64,000 nt of DNA from contig JAUYAU010000018.1 in NCBI GenBank assembly GCA_030693335.1, positions 89,854-153,853 of the forward strand, written 5' to 3'. Below, piece by piece: positions 48,561 to 57,167 of the stretch. Under the pieces are notes generated by a model that did no database searches, was not told the origin of the DNA, and saw nothing but the letters and a program-made list of their open reading frames with translations. Position 1 is the stretch's first letter. Each line of letters starts with the position of its first letter. A program made the position numbers and the translations under genes. This stretch comes from Sulfuricurvum sp. (GTDB lineage: Bacteria; Campylobacterota; Campylobacteria; Campylobacterales; Sulfurimonadaceae).

Positions 48561-49658
48561 CTAACCTTTTTGTAATAAATTTTTGTGCGATTTTATCTTA
48601 AATCGACTTAGACGCAGTGCCATATAGACCCCAAGCAATCCAATCGGTACCAATATCCCCACTTCCGGGGAGAGAGTCTTATTATTCGAAAGCTCTCCGC
48701 TCATAAATAACACTCCCCATACGATCAATGTTCCCAATATTACGCCAAAACTGTAAAAGGACAGATTGACAAAACGTGCTCCAACCGGTGCGTAGCTGTA
48801 CACAATAATCATCATCATTAAGGCAAACCACGGTGTCACAAAAATTCGGTATAGAGAGCTGGTCACTTTTGAGAGATCAATATTTTGAGTTTTCAGCAAT
48901 GTTTTAGCATCCAGCGCGTCCATAATCGTGAAGTTTACCTTGCCCTCATAAATTTGATCTAAAATTTTAGGGCGAAAACCGTAGAGAACTTTCACCGTTT
49001 GAGCATCTTTGCTAACAGTCCCTTTGCCCTTCAAATCTAATGCCGCCGGAGGACGTATCAGATGTGCCTTTTCAATGATCCAATAATTATCTTCATAATG
49101 GGCTTCTTGGGCACTCAGCGCCTCCGTAAATATCCCGTTCTCAAATGTAAAAATACGTATCACCTGTGCTTTTTGGGTTAGTGGATCCAAGCTGCCAAAA
49201 TAAATATAATTTCCTTCATGAGTGAAAAAAAGATTATTCGTAGGGATTAAGAGCTGTGATGTTTCTTTTAAGTTATCTGCATATTCATTGGCTCGCGCAA
49301 AAGAGGTAGAATGAGCAAAAATATGAGTCAGTATTAAAATAGCCGCTACGCTGATGAAAGGAGCCAATACTTTTAGTCGTGAATAGCCAAGCGCATAAAA
49401 AGCAGTAAGAGCATTAGAACGAATCAGCTCCACCAAGGATGCGATAAAGGCAAAAATTAATGAAATAGGCAGCATCATATCAATGGCATACAACCATTTA
49501 TAAACCACATAAATAATAAGCAAGTTCGCAGATGAAGGAAGCTCGGATGTGCTTCCCATAAGATCAAAGCCAACCATGAACGCCGTCAGTGATATTAGTA
49601 TAATGAGACAATAACGAAGATATAAAAACGACACCGTTTTAAAAAAAAGCATAGACAT
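48561..49658 (-). CDS. lptG: LptF/LptG family LPS-export permease
   Basis: 365 aa, YjgP/YjgQ family. Three membrane helices at the N-terminus, a periplasmic jellyroll-like domain (about 135-265) and three more helices at the C-terminus. The SNALTAFYALGYSRLKVLAPF block is the coupling helix that contacts the LptB ATPase. It extracts LPS from the inner membrane. Start could be the ATG at 49658 or two codons later. LptG versus LptF is uncertain; the symbol is my best guess. Same place as in C. jejuni, between pth and lysA. Confidence 0.8.
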   Translation of the reverse strand: MSMLFFKTVSFLYLRYCLIILISLTAFMVGFDLMGSTSELPSSANLLIIYVVYKWLYAIDMMLPISLIFAFIASLVELIRSNALTAFYALGYSRLKVLAPFISVAAILILTHIFAHSTSFARANEYADNLKETSQLLIPTNNLFFTHEGNYIYFGSLDPLTQKAQVIRIFTFENGIFTEALSAQEAHYEDNYWIIEKAHLIRPPAALDLKGKGTVSKDAQTVKVLYGFRPKILDQIYEGKVNFTIMDALDAKTLLKTQNIDLSKVTSSLYRIFVTPWFALMMMIIVYSYAPVGARFVNLSFYSFGVILGTLIVWGVLFMSGELSNNKTLSPEVGILVPIGLLGVYMALRLSRFKIKSHKNLLQKG

Positions 49659-49682
49659 CCAGCAGAAATGAAATGGCTCTTA

Positions 49683-50237
49683 TTATACCTTTAAACCTTT
49701 GAGAGAACACTTTGAAGCAACTTCGGTACACGATAAACGCCATAAAAGCTCTACCGCATCGGCGGCCTTCTCGATCCATTCACTCAAGTGTGTCTGCTCA
49801 TCTGCTGTGAACGGGTGCAAGACATAATCAGCGACTTGCGATTTATGCTCCGGTTTGTCAATCCCCATACGCACTCTGATATAATCAGGAGAGATAGCTG
49901 CATCTGCAGATTTGAGCCCATTATGTCCACCATGACCACCGCCCACTTTAAAACGCAACGCACCAAATGGAAGATCAAGATCATCGTGAACAATAATCAC
50001 ATCTTCAACTTTATAGAAGTTTTTAACGGCTAATATTGATTTTCCCGAGAGATTCATATAGGTTTGCGGCTTGAGAAGAAAATGGTTGCCTATTTTAAAC
50101 AATTCCCCATCAAAGGAACTCTTTGAAACATTCACCCCACTATGACGACGCTTTAACTCATCTATAACCATAAACCCGACATTGTGCCGAGTTGCGGCAT
50201 ACGCTGGACCAGGGTTGCCCAGCCCAACGATCAGCAT
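49683..50237 (-). CDS. pth: Peptidyl-tRNA hydrolase
   Basis: 184 aa. It recycles peptidyl-tRNA released during translation. MLIVGLGNPGPAYAATRHNVGFMVID contains the catalytic histidine; FLLKPQTYMNLSGKS and VHDDLDLPFGALRFKVGGGHGGHNGLKS complete the active site. Two bases after rplY, matching the conserved rplY-pth pair. Confidence 0.96.
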   Translation of the reverse strand: MLIVGLGNPGPAYAATRHNVGFMVIDELKRRHSGVNVSKSSFDGELFKIGNHFLLKPQTYMNLSGKSILAVKNFYKVEDVIIVHDDLDLPFGALRFKVGGGHGGHNGLKSADAAISPDYIRVRMGIDKPEHKSQVADYVLHPFTADEQTHLSEWIEKAADAVELLWRLSCTEVASKCSLKGLKV

Positions 50238-50239
50238 GA

Positions 50240-50776
50240 TTATTTAGCTTTGATGATACTTAGAACAGATACGCGATCTGCATCAGTGAAAGTAACATTA
50301 TCAATACGTGCTACGTCACGAACCAAAACAGAATCACCCAAATCAAGTGGTGCCACGTTGATTTCGATTGCATTTGGCAAGTTTTCGATTGCCGCTTTAA
50401 CGCGAAGACGTTTTTTAGCAACAAACAACATCCCTTTGTTTTTCAAACCGACAGGGATTCCCACTGGCTTAACAGGAATGTGGTAATGCGCAACAAGGCC
50501 AGGCTGTGCTATCATCAAATCGACATGCAACAAATTTCCAGAAACCGGATGAGACTCATATCCTTGAACAACAAGGTTATACTCTTTACCAGCAACATTT
50601 ACTGGGAATGCGATTGTCTCTTTGTTACGTACCGTACGGATAAAATCGTTCATTTTGAATGCAGCGTGTACATTCTCAATTCCTTTTCCGTAGATGTTGG
50701 CAATAAGATAACCATCACGGCGTAGCGCTTTTGTAGCGGGTTTGCCAATACTCTCTCTAACGATGCCTTCTAGCAT
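50240..50776 (-). CDS. rplY: 50S ribosomal protein L25 (general stress protein Ctc type)
   Basis: 178 aa, the long two-domain form (L25 plus Ctc/TL5 C-terminal domain) that binds 5S rRNA. N-terminal VRESIGKPATKALRRDGYLIANIYGKG, then YNLVVQGYESHPVSGNLLHVDLM, are typical. Good GAAGGA ribosome site. Likely first gene of the long block running to dxs, given the 70-nt gap upstream. Confidence 0.95.
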   Translation of the reverse strand: MLEGIVRESIGKPATKALRRDGYLIANIYGKGIENVHAAFKMNDFIRTVRNKETIAFPVNVAGKEYNLVVQGYESHPVSGNLLHVDLMIAQPGLVAHYHIPVKPVGIPVGLKNKGMLFVAKKRLRVKAAIENLPNAIEINVAPLDLGDSVLVRDVARIDNVTFTDADRVSVLSIIKAK

Positions 50777-50846
50777 AGTGTGTCCTTCAAAATAAAATGG
50801 GACGCATTATACTTAAACCTACGTTAAATTATTATAAATTTTATCC

Positions 50847-52043
50847 TTAATGCTTTAAGCCAATCAGTTCACTTTCATCAAATTGACGAGGTTCATCATC
50901 ATTACCCATATGATTTTTATCAATTGATCCGCTCAGCCCTTCCATCTTTAGTTTCAGATCCGATGCCGATGTCGCATTCATTAACGCATCCTCACGACTG
51001 ATTCGCCCTGCGAGATAAAGATCTAAAATTCCCTGATCAAAGGTTTGAGACTTATACAATTCTTTACCCTCGGCAATGGTATCCGGAATCTCAAAATCGC
51101 GATTTTCGGTAATCAGCTGTTCAATACGTGCGGTTCGTACCAAGATTTCCAATGCTGCCGTACGCTTGCCGTCAACCGTTTGGATGAGACGCTGAGAAAC
51201 GACCCCTTTGATAACAGCGGCAAGAGTCATACGAACACGATTTTGTTCAATAGAGGGAAAAACTGAAACGATACGGTTAATCGTTTCTTTGGCATCCAGC
51301 GTATGGAGCGTTGAAAAAACAAGATGTCCCGTATCCGCTGCATGCAGTGCAATCTCAATCGTTTCCATATCCCGCATTTCCCCGACAAGAATAATATCAG
51401 GGTCTTCACGAAGCGCCGCACGAAGTGCATTGCTAAAACTTGTCGTATCTTGCCCGACACTGCGTTGATTGACAATGCATTTTCGATCTTTATGAACAAA
51501 CTCAATCGGATCTTCAATCGTAATAATATGTTTGCGCTTATTCCAATTTATTTCATTGATAATCGCCGCAAGAGTCGTTGATTTACCGCTTCCCGTTACA
51601 CCGGTCACCAAAACAAGTCCCCGTTCCATCTGGGCAAAACTGTGTACAACTTCAGGTAAATTAAGCTCATCAATTGTCAGAATTTTAACCGGAATAAGAC
51701 GAAATACTGCCGATATTCCTTCCATCTGAAAAAAGATATTGATACGAAAACGGGTCATCTCATCAAAGGGGTAGACAAGGTCAAGCTCTTTTTTCTCTAC
51801 CAGCTCATGAAATCGTGTGCGTAACAACTCTTTGGCAAAGGTAAGCGCATCTTCTTTAGAGAGGATTTCTCCTGATAAAGGGATAATGTCCCCGTTGATA
51901 CGCGCACGCACGACTCCATTGGCTTTGATGTGCAAGTCACTCCCGCCGGCATCCACCATACGGCGCAGATAACCCCGTATTTTTTTTAATACATCAAAAT
52001 TAAGCGCGTCTACATTGACGCTAAATTGTCCTTCGTCTGCCAT
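50847..52043 (-). CDS. pilT: PilT/PilU-type type IV pilus retraction ATPase
   Basis: 398-aa secretion-type ATPase. An N-terminal PAS-like domain (AGGSDLHIKANGVVRARINGDI) precedes Walker A TGVTGSGKST, the Asp box (ITIEDPIEFVH), Walker B (REDPDIILVGEMRDMET) and the His box (TGHLVFSTLHT). The C-terminal AIRNLIRE motif of classical PilT is not evident; the tail is long and acidic, so a PilU-like or divergent PilT is possible. No other pilus gene in the window; comEA at 63523 is the only other uptake-related gene. Confidence 0.85.
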   Translation of the reverse strand: MADEGQFSVNVDALNFDVLKKIRGYLRRMVDAGGSDLHIKANGVVRARINGDIIPLSGEILSKEDALTFAKELLRTRFHELVEKKELDLVYPFDEMTRFRINIFFQMEGISAVFRLIPVKILTIDELNLPEVVHSFAQMERGLVLVTGVTGSGKSTTLAAIINEINWNKRKHIITIEDPIEFVHKDRKCIVNQRSVGQDTTSFSNALRAALREDPDIILVGEMRDMETIEIALHAADTGHLVFSTLHTLDAKETINRIVSVFPSIEQNRVRMTLAAVIKGVVSQRLIQTVDGKRTAALEILVRTARIEQLITENRDFEIPDTIAEGKELYKSQTFDQGILDLYLAGRISREDALMNATSASDLKLKMEGLSGSIDKNHMGNDDEPRQFDESELIGLKH

Positions 52044-52046
52044 CTT

Positions 52047-53030
52047 TTACTCCAATGTAGTTAAAATTTCACCAAAAGCGATTTTAAAAGCCTCTAATCC
52101 ATCCGTTATTTGATCTTCAATCACCTTGCTCATATTGATACCTGCTTGCGCCGCTTGAATACGGTGCGAATCGATGAGCTGAACTGGGATCGGAAGTCTT
52201 AAACGCTGATCTCCCCTTTGCACATAGGCTTTAATCGTGTCGATGGGTGCCGTATTGACACTGTTAAATGCCAGTAGTTCATCAATATAGTACGAAGCTC
52301 TGAGTTCATCGCCTTTGACTCCTGTGCTGGCAAAAAGAACACGGCATTGAGGTACTTTCAGTGCTTGGACTTCATTGTAGATTTCTGCCGCATTGAGTAT
52401 CCCCATCTGTCCTGTCTTAACACCCTTAGCGCGTAACGTCTCATCAATAGCACGATCAATGCGGCTTACAAAAACACTGATGACAGTATCTGCGACTTTT
52501 GTACTTTTACCAGCAGCTTTTTCAAATGCTTTTGCGCATTTTAATGCTTGATATACCGAAAAAATCAGCGTGGCATTCACTGCAATTCCCTGTGAAGCCA
52601 AAGCCTCCATTGCACCGTACCCAGCTTCCGTCGCAGGTACTTTTATCATCACATTGGGCCGTCCGATCATTTCATGCAAACGAATCCCCTCAGCAATCGT
52701 AGCTTGAGTATCATCACACAAAAAAGGGTCAACTTCAATACTTACATATCCATCATCACCGGCATCGTATAAGGGACGTAAAATATCCGCCGCTTTTTGG
52801 ATATCAAAAACAGCCAAAGCTTCGTATTTTTCTTTTGGACTTAGATGACCAAGCGTTGAAATCTGCTCTTTGTATGCAGGAGAAGTCAAAATAGCATTTT
52901 TAAAAATAGCGGGATTCGAAGTCGCCCCATTGATAATCCCTTTTGCGATGAGTTCTTTAAACTCCCCATCTAAAAATGACCGTTCAATAAAATCAGCCCA
53001 CAACGAAAAACGTGATTCAGGAATAAACAT
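52047..53030 (-). CDS. tal: Transaldolase
   Basis: 327 aa from the ATG at 53030 (GGAG nine bases upstream), rather than an earlier in-frame start. Class I aldolase TIM barrel of the pentose phosphate pathway. GATSNPAIFKNAIL, the Schiff-base lysine in NVMIKVPATEAGYGAMEAL, NATLIFSVYQALKCAKAFE and VFVSRIDRAID are diagnostic. The long form (~330 aa) fits the TalB-like subfamily found in this phylum. Three bases precede pilT. Confidence 0.93.
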   Translation of the reverse strand: MFIPESRFSLWADFIERSFLDGEFKELIAKGIINGATSNPAIFKNAILTSPAYKEQISTLGHLSPKEKYEALAVFDIQKAADILRPLYDAGDDGYVSIEVDPFLCDDTQATIAEGIRLHEMIGRPNVMIKVPATEAGYGAMEALASQGIAVNATLIFSVYQALKCAKAFEKAAGKSTKVADTVISVFVSRIDRAIDETLRAKGVKTGQMGILNAAEIYNEVQALKVPQCRVLFASTGVKGDELRASYYIDELLAFNSVNTAPIDTIKAYVQRGDQRLRLPIPVQLIDSHRIQAAQAGINMSKVIEDQITDGLEAFKIAFGEILTTLE

Positions 53031-53079
53031 CGATATAAACTCCAAAATAATTAGTTACAACGATTATGCCGAAAAAATA

Positions 53080-54873
53080 TTAAAAATAGAAGTTAACTCC
53101 CATAGAGATTCGACTCTCCCGCTTCTCTTGATCCATAATATCCCAACGACCGAATACATTGCCCCATGAGTCCCATTGCCATTGATGTGAAATTGCTGCA
53201 CGCACCCTAGATGGGGCATCCCAATAAAATATTTTTCCACCATCCATCAATGTTTTCATCCGATAACCCCAATTCAATGCGCAACCTGCGGTAAATCCTA
53301 TCCCTGCATCCGTATTGAATCCCAATCGTATTTCCGGCTCGCTCAAAAAATACCCAAATACTCTATCATCACCAATCGCAGCCCCAGCACCCACACGGGT
53401 TACAAAACTAAGCCGATCCGTACCATACTCACGATCCCATCCGCTCTTCATCCGCCAAGAGAAAGGTTTAAAAAAATGGCTGACAGGAGTAATGGATGCC
53501 AACGACAAAACCGTCAGTTTTTCAAGTGATAGCTTATTATGGTCTATCCCTGCTTGCACATCCAAGAACTCTATTTGGGCACCGCTCAAATGCCCCGTAT
53601 CATCTTCGTTAAGATCATGAAAGGCAGGTCTCCAGCCAATCAAAAGCGGTGAACGCTGATCAAACCACCCTTGCGCAACCGATATGCGTGCCGCATGATG
53701 GGCAGTGTCCGGATTGGATTTGGGTGCGATGGGCAAGACTTCACCCTGCCCTAAGCCTGCTCTTTTAGTCAACAATTCATGATATCGTTTTGCATACATC
53801 TCTTTGGTCAGCTTTCCCTCAATATACTCATATTCAACCAGCTCTGCCGCAGCTTCCAATGTATACCGATCTTCAGGACCAAAATTTTTTTCCTGTACTT
53901 TTATATCCCCTGATGCCAAACCCTTTGCTTCTTGGATGGATACAGCTGTCAGCTGTTTTTCATACGCCAACAGTTTGGTGCGTTTTGAGGGTCGAAAGTG
54001 TTTTGTGCTTACAAGCCCCTCATCCTCAAATGCACGTACGGTTTGAGGAGGAATAACATGATAGGTAAAATGCTCTCGCAATCTCACACTCGGGCGGGCG
54101 ATCTCTGCCAACCACAGCATATGATACGAGCAGTTCTCATCAAAAAAGAAGTACCATGAGTTAATCCGCTGAAGTTCCCAGATATGGCGCACCATCGCCA
54201 TGACCTCATCATGTGTCAGATTAAGATCGTATTCCCAAACATCACGCGATTCGCTGTCTCGGTACTCTTTAAGTTTTTCGTAATACGGCAACATCGAATA
54301 AAATCCGTAATATCCTCCAAAAAGCCCTTTATAGGCGAACGTAACGCCATTCGTTTCATCTGTTTGCGCCGCATAATTGATTGCATACGACATCAATTTT
54401 GAATCCATGGATGAATCAATGCGTAAAAAGGTATGGCCAAACATCGAGGCGGGAGAGTTAATATGTGCCGTAGGGAAAACGAGGGTGACTTTTTGAGGGT
54501 CCATTTTTGCAACAAGGGCATCGTACGCATGACACTCCCCATCGCCAAACGAAACATTCAGCTCATGTTCCAACCAAGCCCTTCTGGCAGGAAAACGGCA
54601 GAACAGACTCTCATCGCTTCGATTCGTATCCTCATTGAGATGTTCAATCGTCGCGTCCAGTTCTGAGGCTAGATTATATTTACCGTCTTTTGCCATAAAA
54701 AACGCATCATCATCAATTTCGCTTTCAGTTTTGGGAGAATGCATCAACAGATGCCAATAACGGGTTTGCGAGAGTTTGAGAAAGTGGGCTTGCGCAATCA
54801 GCTCATCGGTCGTAGCAGACCAGATCGATAAACTCAATGCGCATAAAAGGAAAAATAAACGTATCACTATCAA
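53080..54873 (-). CDS. DUF4105 (Lnb N-terminal-like) outer-membrane protein
   Basis: 597 aa with signal peptide (MIVIRLFFLLCALSLSIWS). Residues ~110-300 hold the DUF4105 core: VTLVFPTAHINSPASMFGHTFLRID, AYKGLFGGYYGFYSMLPYYEKLKEY and FFDENCSYHMLWLAEIA, with conserved His/Cys that recall NlpC/P60 or Lnb-type enzymes. The last ~230 residues alternate in strand-like fashion and end in Phe (VNFYF), the usual outer-membrane barrel signature. Probably an outer-membrane protein with a periplasmic enzyme-like domain; activity unknown. Overlaps DUF2442 by 4 nt. Confidence 0.8.
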   Translation of the reverse strand: MIVIRLFFLLCALSLSIWSATTDELIAQAHFLKLSQTRYWHLLMHSPKTESEIDDDAFFMAKDGKYNLASELDATIEHLNEDTNRSDESLFCRFPARRAWLEHELNVSFGDGECHAYDALVAKMDPQKVTLVFPTAHINSPASMFGHTFLRIDSSMDSKLMSYAINYAAQTDETNGVTFAYKGLFGGYYGFYSMLPYYEKLKEYRDSESRDVWEYDLNLTHDEVMAMVRHIWELQRINSWYFFFDENCSYHMLWLAEIARPSVRLREHFTYHVIPPQTVRAFEDEGLVSTKHFRPSKRTKLLAYEKQLTAVSIQEAKGLASGDIKVQEKNFGPEDRYTLEAAAELVEYEYIEGKLTKEMYAKRYHELLTKRAGLGQGEVLPIAPKSNPDTAHHAARISVAQGWFDQRSPLLIGWRPAFHDLNEDDTGHLSGAQIEFLDVQAGIDHNKLSLEKLTVLSLASITPVSHFFKPFSWRMKSGWDREYGTDRLSFVTRVGAGAAIGDDRVFGYFLSEPEIRLGFNTDAGIGFTAGCALNWGYRMKTLMDGGKIFYWDAPSRVRAAISHQWQWDSWGNVFGRWDIMDQEKRESRISMGVNFYF

Positions 54874-55112
54874 GCTACTTGATTATGTGAAACCTCTAGC
54901 ATATTTTCGATATTCAAATGATAGTCTAATTCCTCCCATTCAATACCCGTATTAAGACAAATCAATTTGTAGTTTTTCAATTGTGCTAGCGTTGCTTTTT
55001 TCAATGGCTCATACCATGCCATTGGCGTTGATATAATTCTGTCATCTTCAAGTTTGACATGTAAATAGGTATCATCAAAATGGACTTCTTTAGCTTTAAT
55101 TAAACCATTCAT
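54870..55112 (-). CDS. DUF2442 domain-containing protein
   Basis: 80 aa. VHFDDTYLHVKLEDDRIISTPMAWYEPLKKATLAQLKNYKLI...GIEWEELDYHLNIENML is a complete DUF2442 domain. Members are often paired with DUF4160 proteins in small accessory modules resembling toxin-antitoxin units; no DUF4160 partner is present here. It overlaps DUF4105 by 4 nt, so expression is linked, though the two are functionally unlike. Confidence 0.85.
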   Translation of the reverse strand: MNGLIKAKEVHFDDTYLHVKLEDDRIISTPMAWYEPLKKATLAQLKNYKLICLNTGIEWEELDYHLNIENMLEVSHNQVA

Positions 55113-55156
55113 TCGACATCCTCTTTACTTTAATATTAAACTTTTTGCATAACCCT

Positions 55157-55197
55157 GTTTCCATTCGTGGTGAGCCTGTCGAACCATGAACGGAAAC
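55157..55197. repeat. REP-like palindromic element
   Basis: Imperfect 15-bp inverted repeat, GTTTCCATTCGTGGT and ACCATGAACGGAAAC, around an 11-nt centre (GAGCCTGTCGA). The core TTCGTGGTGAGCCTGTCGAA with its complement is a palindrome I recall as a recurrent extragenic element in many bacterial genomes. It lies in the 95-nt gap between DUF2442 and DUF3015, 10 nt beyond the DUF3015 stop, where it may also act as a terminator or mRNA 3' stabiliser. Confidence 0.65.
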
Positions 55198-55207
55198 AAA
55201 CTATCGA

Positions 55208-55654
55208 TTACCCAGCGATAGTGACAACGTTATCAAGTACGTTTGCCATATCCGCTTTTTCAGTGCTATAGATAGCTTTGTAATTTGCTTGCAATGCTAC
55301 TGCAAACGCCGCTTTGTTTTCGATATTCAAAAGCTCTGCTAGAGTTTCAACACTCTCACCCTGACCGATAGCGATCTCACGTGAAAGCTGATCCATATTT
55401 GCCGCAACAAACTCTGCCGCACGCTCATTCATCACTAAACGTGCTTTTTTACAGCCAGAAGTTCCAGAAGTAATACCAAACGTTTGATTTCCAGATGTAC
55501 CATTAGTAGTCGCTTGCAGTGCTAGCATCAATGCTGAACTGTCATCGTGAATGATTTGAGAACCAAGTCCACATCCCGTTTGACTATTAACCGTTGCGAA
55601 ACTCGCTGTTGTAAGTGCTGCAACAGCAACCATACTTATAAGAATTTTTTTCAT
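55208..55654 (-). CDS. DUF3015 family periplasmic protein
   Basis: 148 aa with signal peptide (MKKILISMVAVAALTTASFA). The mature start has GCGLGSQI, then LALQATTNGTSGNQTFGITSGTSGC, the pattern of DUF3015 proteins. The two-cysteine layout (GCGLG, SGCKK) suggests a disulfide. Good ribosome site (AAAGGGG). Function unknown; common in sulfur-oxidising and marine Proteobacteria. Confidence 0.85.
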   Translation of the reverse strand: MKKILISMVAVAALTTASFATVNSQTGCGLGSQIIHDDSSALMLALQATTNGTSGNQTFGITSGTSGCKKARLVMNERAAEFVAANMDQLSREIAIGQGESVETLAELLNIENKAAFAVALQANYKAIYSTEKADMANVLDNVVTIAG

Positions 55655-55722
55655 TGAGATACCCCTTTTTGATAAGAATGGAGAGAGTATAAAGCAATAG
55701 AACTTAATTTAAACAAAAAAAA

Positions 55723-55839
55723 TCATTCCCATATACCCGAAGTTACGTTCTCATTCTGACACATGGCCAATCGCTCTAAAAAATACTCCCTAGAAACCTC
55801 TTTCGCTCCCAAGCTTTTCAAATGATAGAGGGGAGCCTG
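55723..55839 (-). pseudogene. Remnant copy of the aat 3' end
   Basis: The minus strand reads 38 codons and a TGA stop. The start is QAPLYHLKSLGAKEVSREYF, followed by LERLAMCQNENVTSGIWE. The intact aat (56486-56608) ends QVPTDHLKSLGAKEVSRDYF, then LERLAMAKDKSLSDTVWRFD. The first 26 residues match at 22, and 55 of 62 core bases are identical by hand count. Homology stops abruptly at the Gln codon (55837-55839), 11 nt before the toxin stop. It has no start and no ribosome site. It is a decayed or displaced second aat terminus flanking the toxin-antitoxin module. Confidence 0.8.
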
Positions 55840-55850
55840 GAAATTACATT

Positions 55851-56207
55851 TTAAACTAATTTATATTTTGGATTAAGAATTTTTGCAATCATTTGATGAA
55901 CATGAGTCAGCATCTCGCTATCAATCTCTCCGAGCTTCGAACGAAACCTGCTATCTGAAAAATTTCTAATTTGAAAACAATCAATAGCCGAGAGTTTAGC
56001 CAAGCCATTGATTTTATCATTCGAAATTTTAATCATCCAAGGGTAGTTAGCATAGCTATTAGACCAATCTGTTATCGGGACAACCGTTTTTAAAGGCAAT
56101 TTACCGATTGAATCGTAACTTACTACGATAGCAGGGCGTTTTTTACCTATTTCACTGCCGATATTTGGAAAAAACTCTACCTCCCAAACTTCACCCTGCA
56201 TAATCAT
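55851..56207 (-). CDS. MazF/PemK-family toxin (mRNA endoribonuclease)
   Basis: 118 aa from the ATG at 56207 (or 116 from 56201). MQGEVWEVEFFPNIGSEIGKKRPAIVVS is the classic MazF/PemK opening, followed by VVPITDW and AIDCFQIRNFSDSRF, the loop with the conserved catalytic-region residues. Family members cleave mRNA at short motifs. The start lies inside the last codons of the antitoxin gene (17-nt overlap), the usual antitoxin-first order. The larger open frame that starts at 56327 overlaps the antitoxin too far to be the real start. Confidence 0.87.
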   Translation of the reverse strand: MIMQGEVWEVEFFPNIGSEIGKKRPAIVVSYDSIGKLPLKTVVPITDWSNSYANYPWMIKISNDKINGLAKLSAIDCFQIRNFSDSRFRSKLGEIDSEMLTHVHQMIAKILNPKYKLV

Positions 56208-56436
56208 ATATGTCTCCAGTATCATTACTGATTTCACTGATAAAATGTAAATAATTTTTATCTTTTTTAGCGAGTTCAGCACCTTTATGCCACTTTTCCA
56301 TCTCTTTTTTCTCGATGTATGCTTCAAGGGCTTCTTTATAGATTGTAGACATCGATGTTTTGAGCTCGTCTTTCAAAGCTACCAACTGTCCTTTGAGCTC
56401 ATAGGGAATCGTTACTGTTATTTTTTCAGCAGTCAT
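56191..56436 (-). CDS. Ribbon-helix-helix (CopG-type) antitoxin
   Basis: 81 aa. KITVTIPYELKGQLVALKDELKTSMSTIYKEALEAYIEKKE is a complete ribbon-helix-helix DNA-binding domain; the basic/aromatic tail (KWHKGAELAKKDKNYLHFISE) would bind and neutralise the MazF-type toxin encoded downstream with overlap. It should autorepress the pair. Upstream is a 49-nt AT-rich gap to the aat stop that probably holds the promoter. Confidence 0.85.
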   Translation of the reverse strand: MTAEKITVTIPYELKGQLVALKDELKTSMSTIYKEALEAYIEKKEMEKWHKGAELAKKDKNYLHFISEISNDTGDIYDYAG

Positions 56437-56485
56437 AACTTTATCCTTATTATTTTCCTTATTATAGTTCAGTATTCAATATATG

Positions 56486-57157
56486 TCAATCAAAACGCCA
56501 AACAGTATCTGATAAACTCTTATCTTTAGCCATCGCCAGTCGTTCCAAAAAATAATCCCTAGATACCTCTTTCGCCCCCAAGCTTTTCAAATGATCAGTC
56601 GGCACCTGACAGTCGATAAAATCATATCCCCACTCCCTCAATCGTTCGACCAAAACAGCAAATGCCACTTTAGAAGCATCCGAAACTTTAGCAAACATCG
56701 ATTCACCGCAAAAGACTTTTCCCACACTCACTCCATAGAGACCTCCAACCAATACACCCTCTTGATATGCCTCAATGCTATGTACATGCCCCATGCTATG
56801 TAATATTTCATACGCTTCAATGATCTCAGGGATTATCCAGCTCCCTCTTTGTCCTCGTCGACGCATTGCACCACATTCACGGATAACTTGCGAAAAAGCG
56901 GTATCAAATCGAATCTCAAAATGGGGAATTTTTTTACGTAATGACTTATGAAGTTTAAAATCATCAAGCTCTAATATCAAACGAGGATCAGGAGACCACC
57001 ATATAATCGGGTCATTAGGGCCATACCAGGGGAAAATACCCATGCGATAGGCCATCATGATACGAGAAGGTGTGAGATCACCGCCATAAGCGACAATCCC
57101 CTCCGATGCAGTACGGGGATTGGGGAAGGAAAGATTGTTTGTGAGTCTTGGTATCAT
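56486..57157 (-). CDS. aat: Leucyl/phenylalanyl-tRNA--protein transferase
   Basis: 223 aa from the ATG at 57157, which gives the family's usual opening and follows the clpA stop by 10 nt; an in-frame TTG earlier would overlap clpA. The conserved GGDLTPSRIMMAYRMGIFPWYG, WWSPDPRLIL, RRGQRGSWI and SIEAYQEGVLVGGLYGVSVGKVFCGESMF blocks are present. It adds Leu/Phe to proteins with N-terminal Arg/Lys, marking them for ClpS-ClpA-ClpP. The 3' end (56486-56608) is duplicated at 55723-55839, beyond the toxin-antitoxin genes. Confidence 0.93.
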   Translation of the reverse strand: MIPRLTNNLSFPNPRTASEGIVAYGGDLTPSRIMMAYRMGIFPWYGPNDPIIWWSPDPRLILELDDFKLHKSLRKKIPHFEIRFDTAFSQVIRECGAMRRRGQRGSWIIPEIIEAYEILHSMGHVHSIEAYQEGVLVGGLYGVSVGKVFCGESMFAKVSDASKVAFAVLVERLREWGYDFIDCQVPTDHLKSLGAKEVSRDYFLERLAMAKDKSLSDTVWRFD

Positions 57158-57167
57158 TCTTGCGAAA

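Noticed and set aside
50847..52043. A complete type IV pilus or competence system in this window
   Set aside because: Only a PilT-type ATPase and, 12 kb away, ComEA are present; no pilin, PilB, PilQ or ComEC.
56208..56327. N-terminal extension of the MazF-type toxin to 158 aa
   Set aside because: The extra 40 residues overlap the antitoxin frame and lack the family start; the ATG at 56207 gives the standard length.
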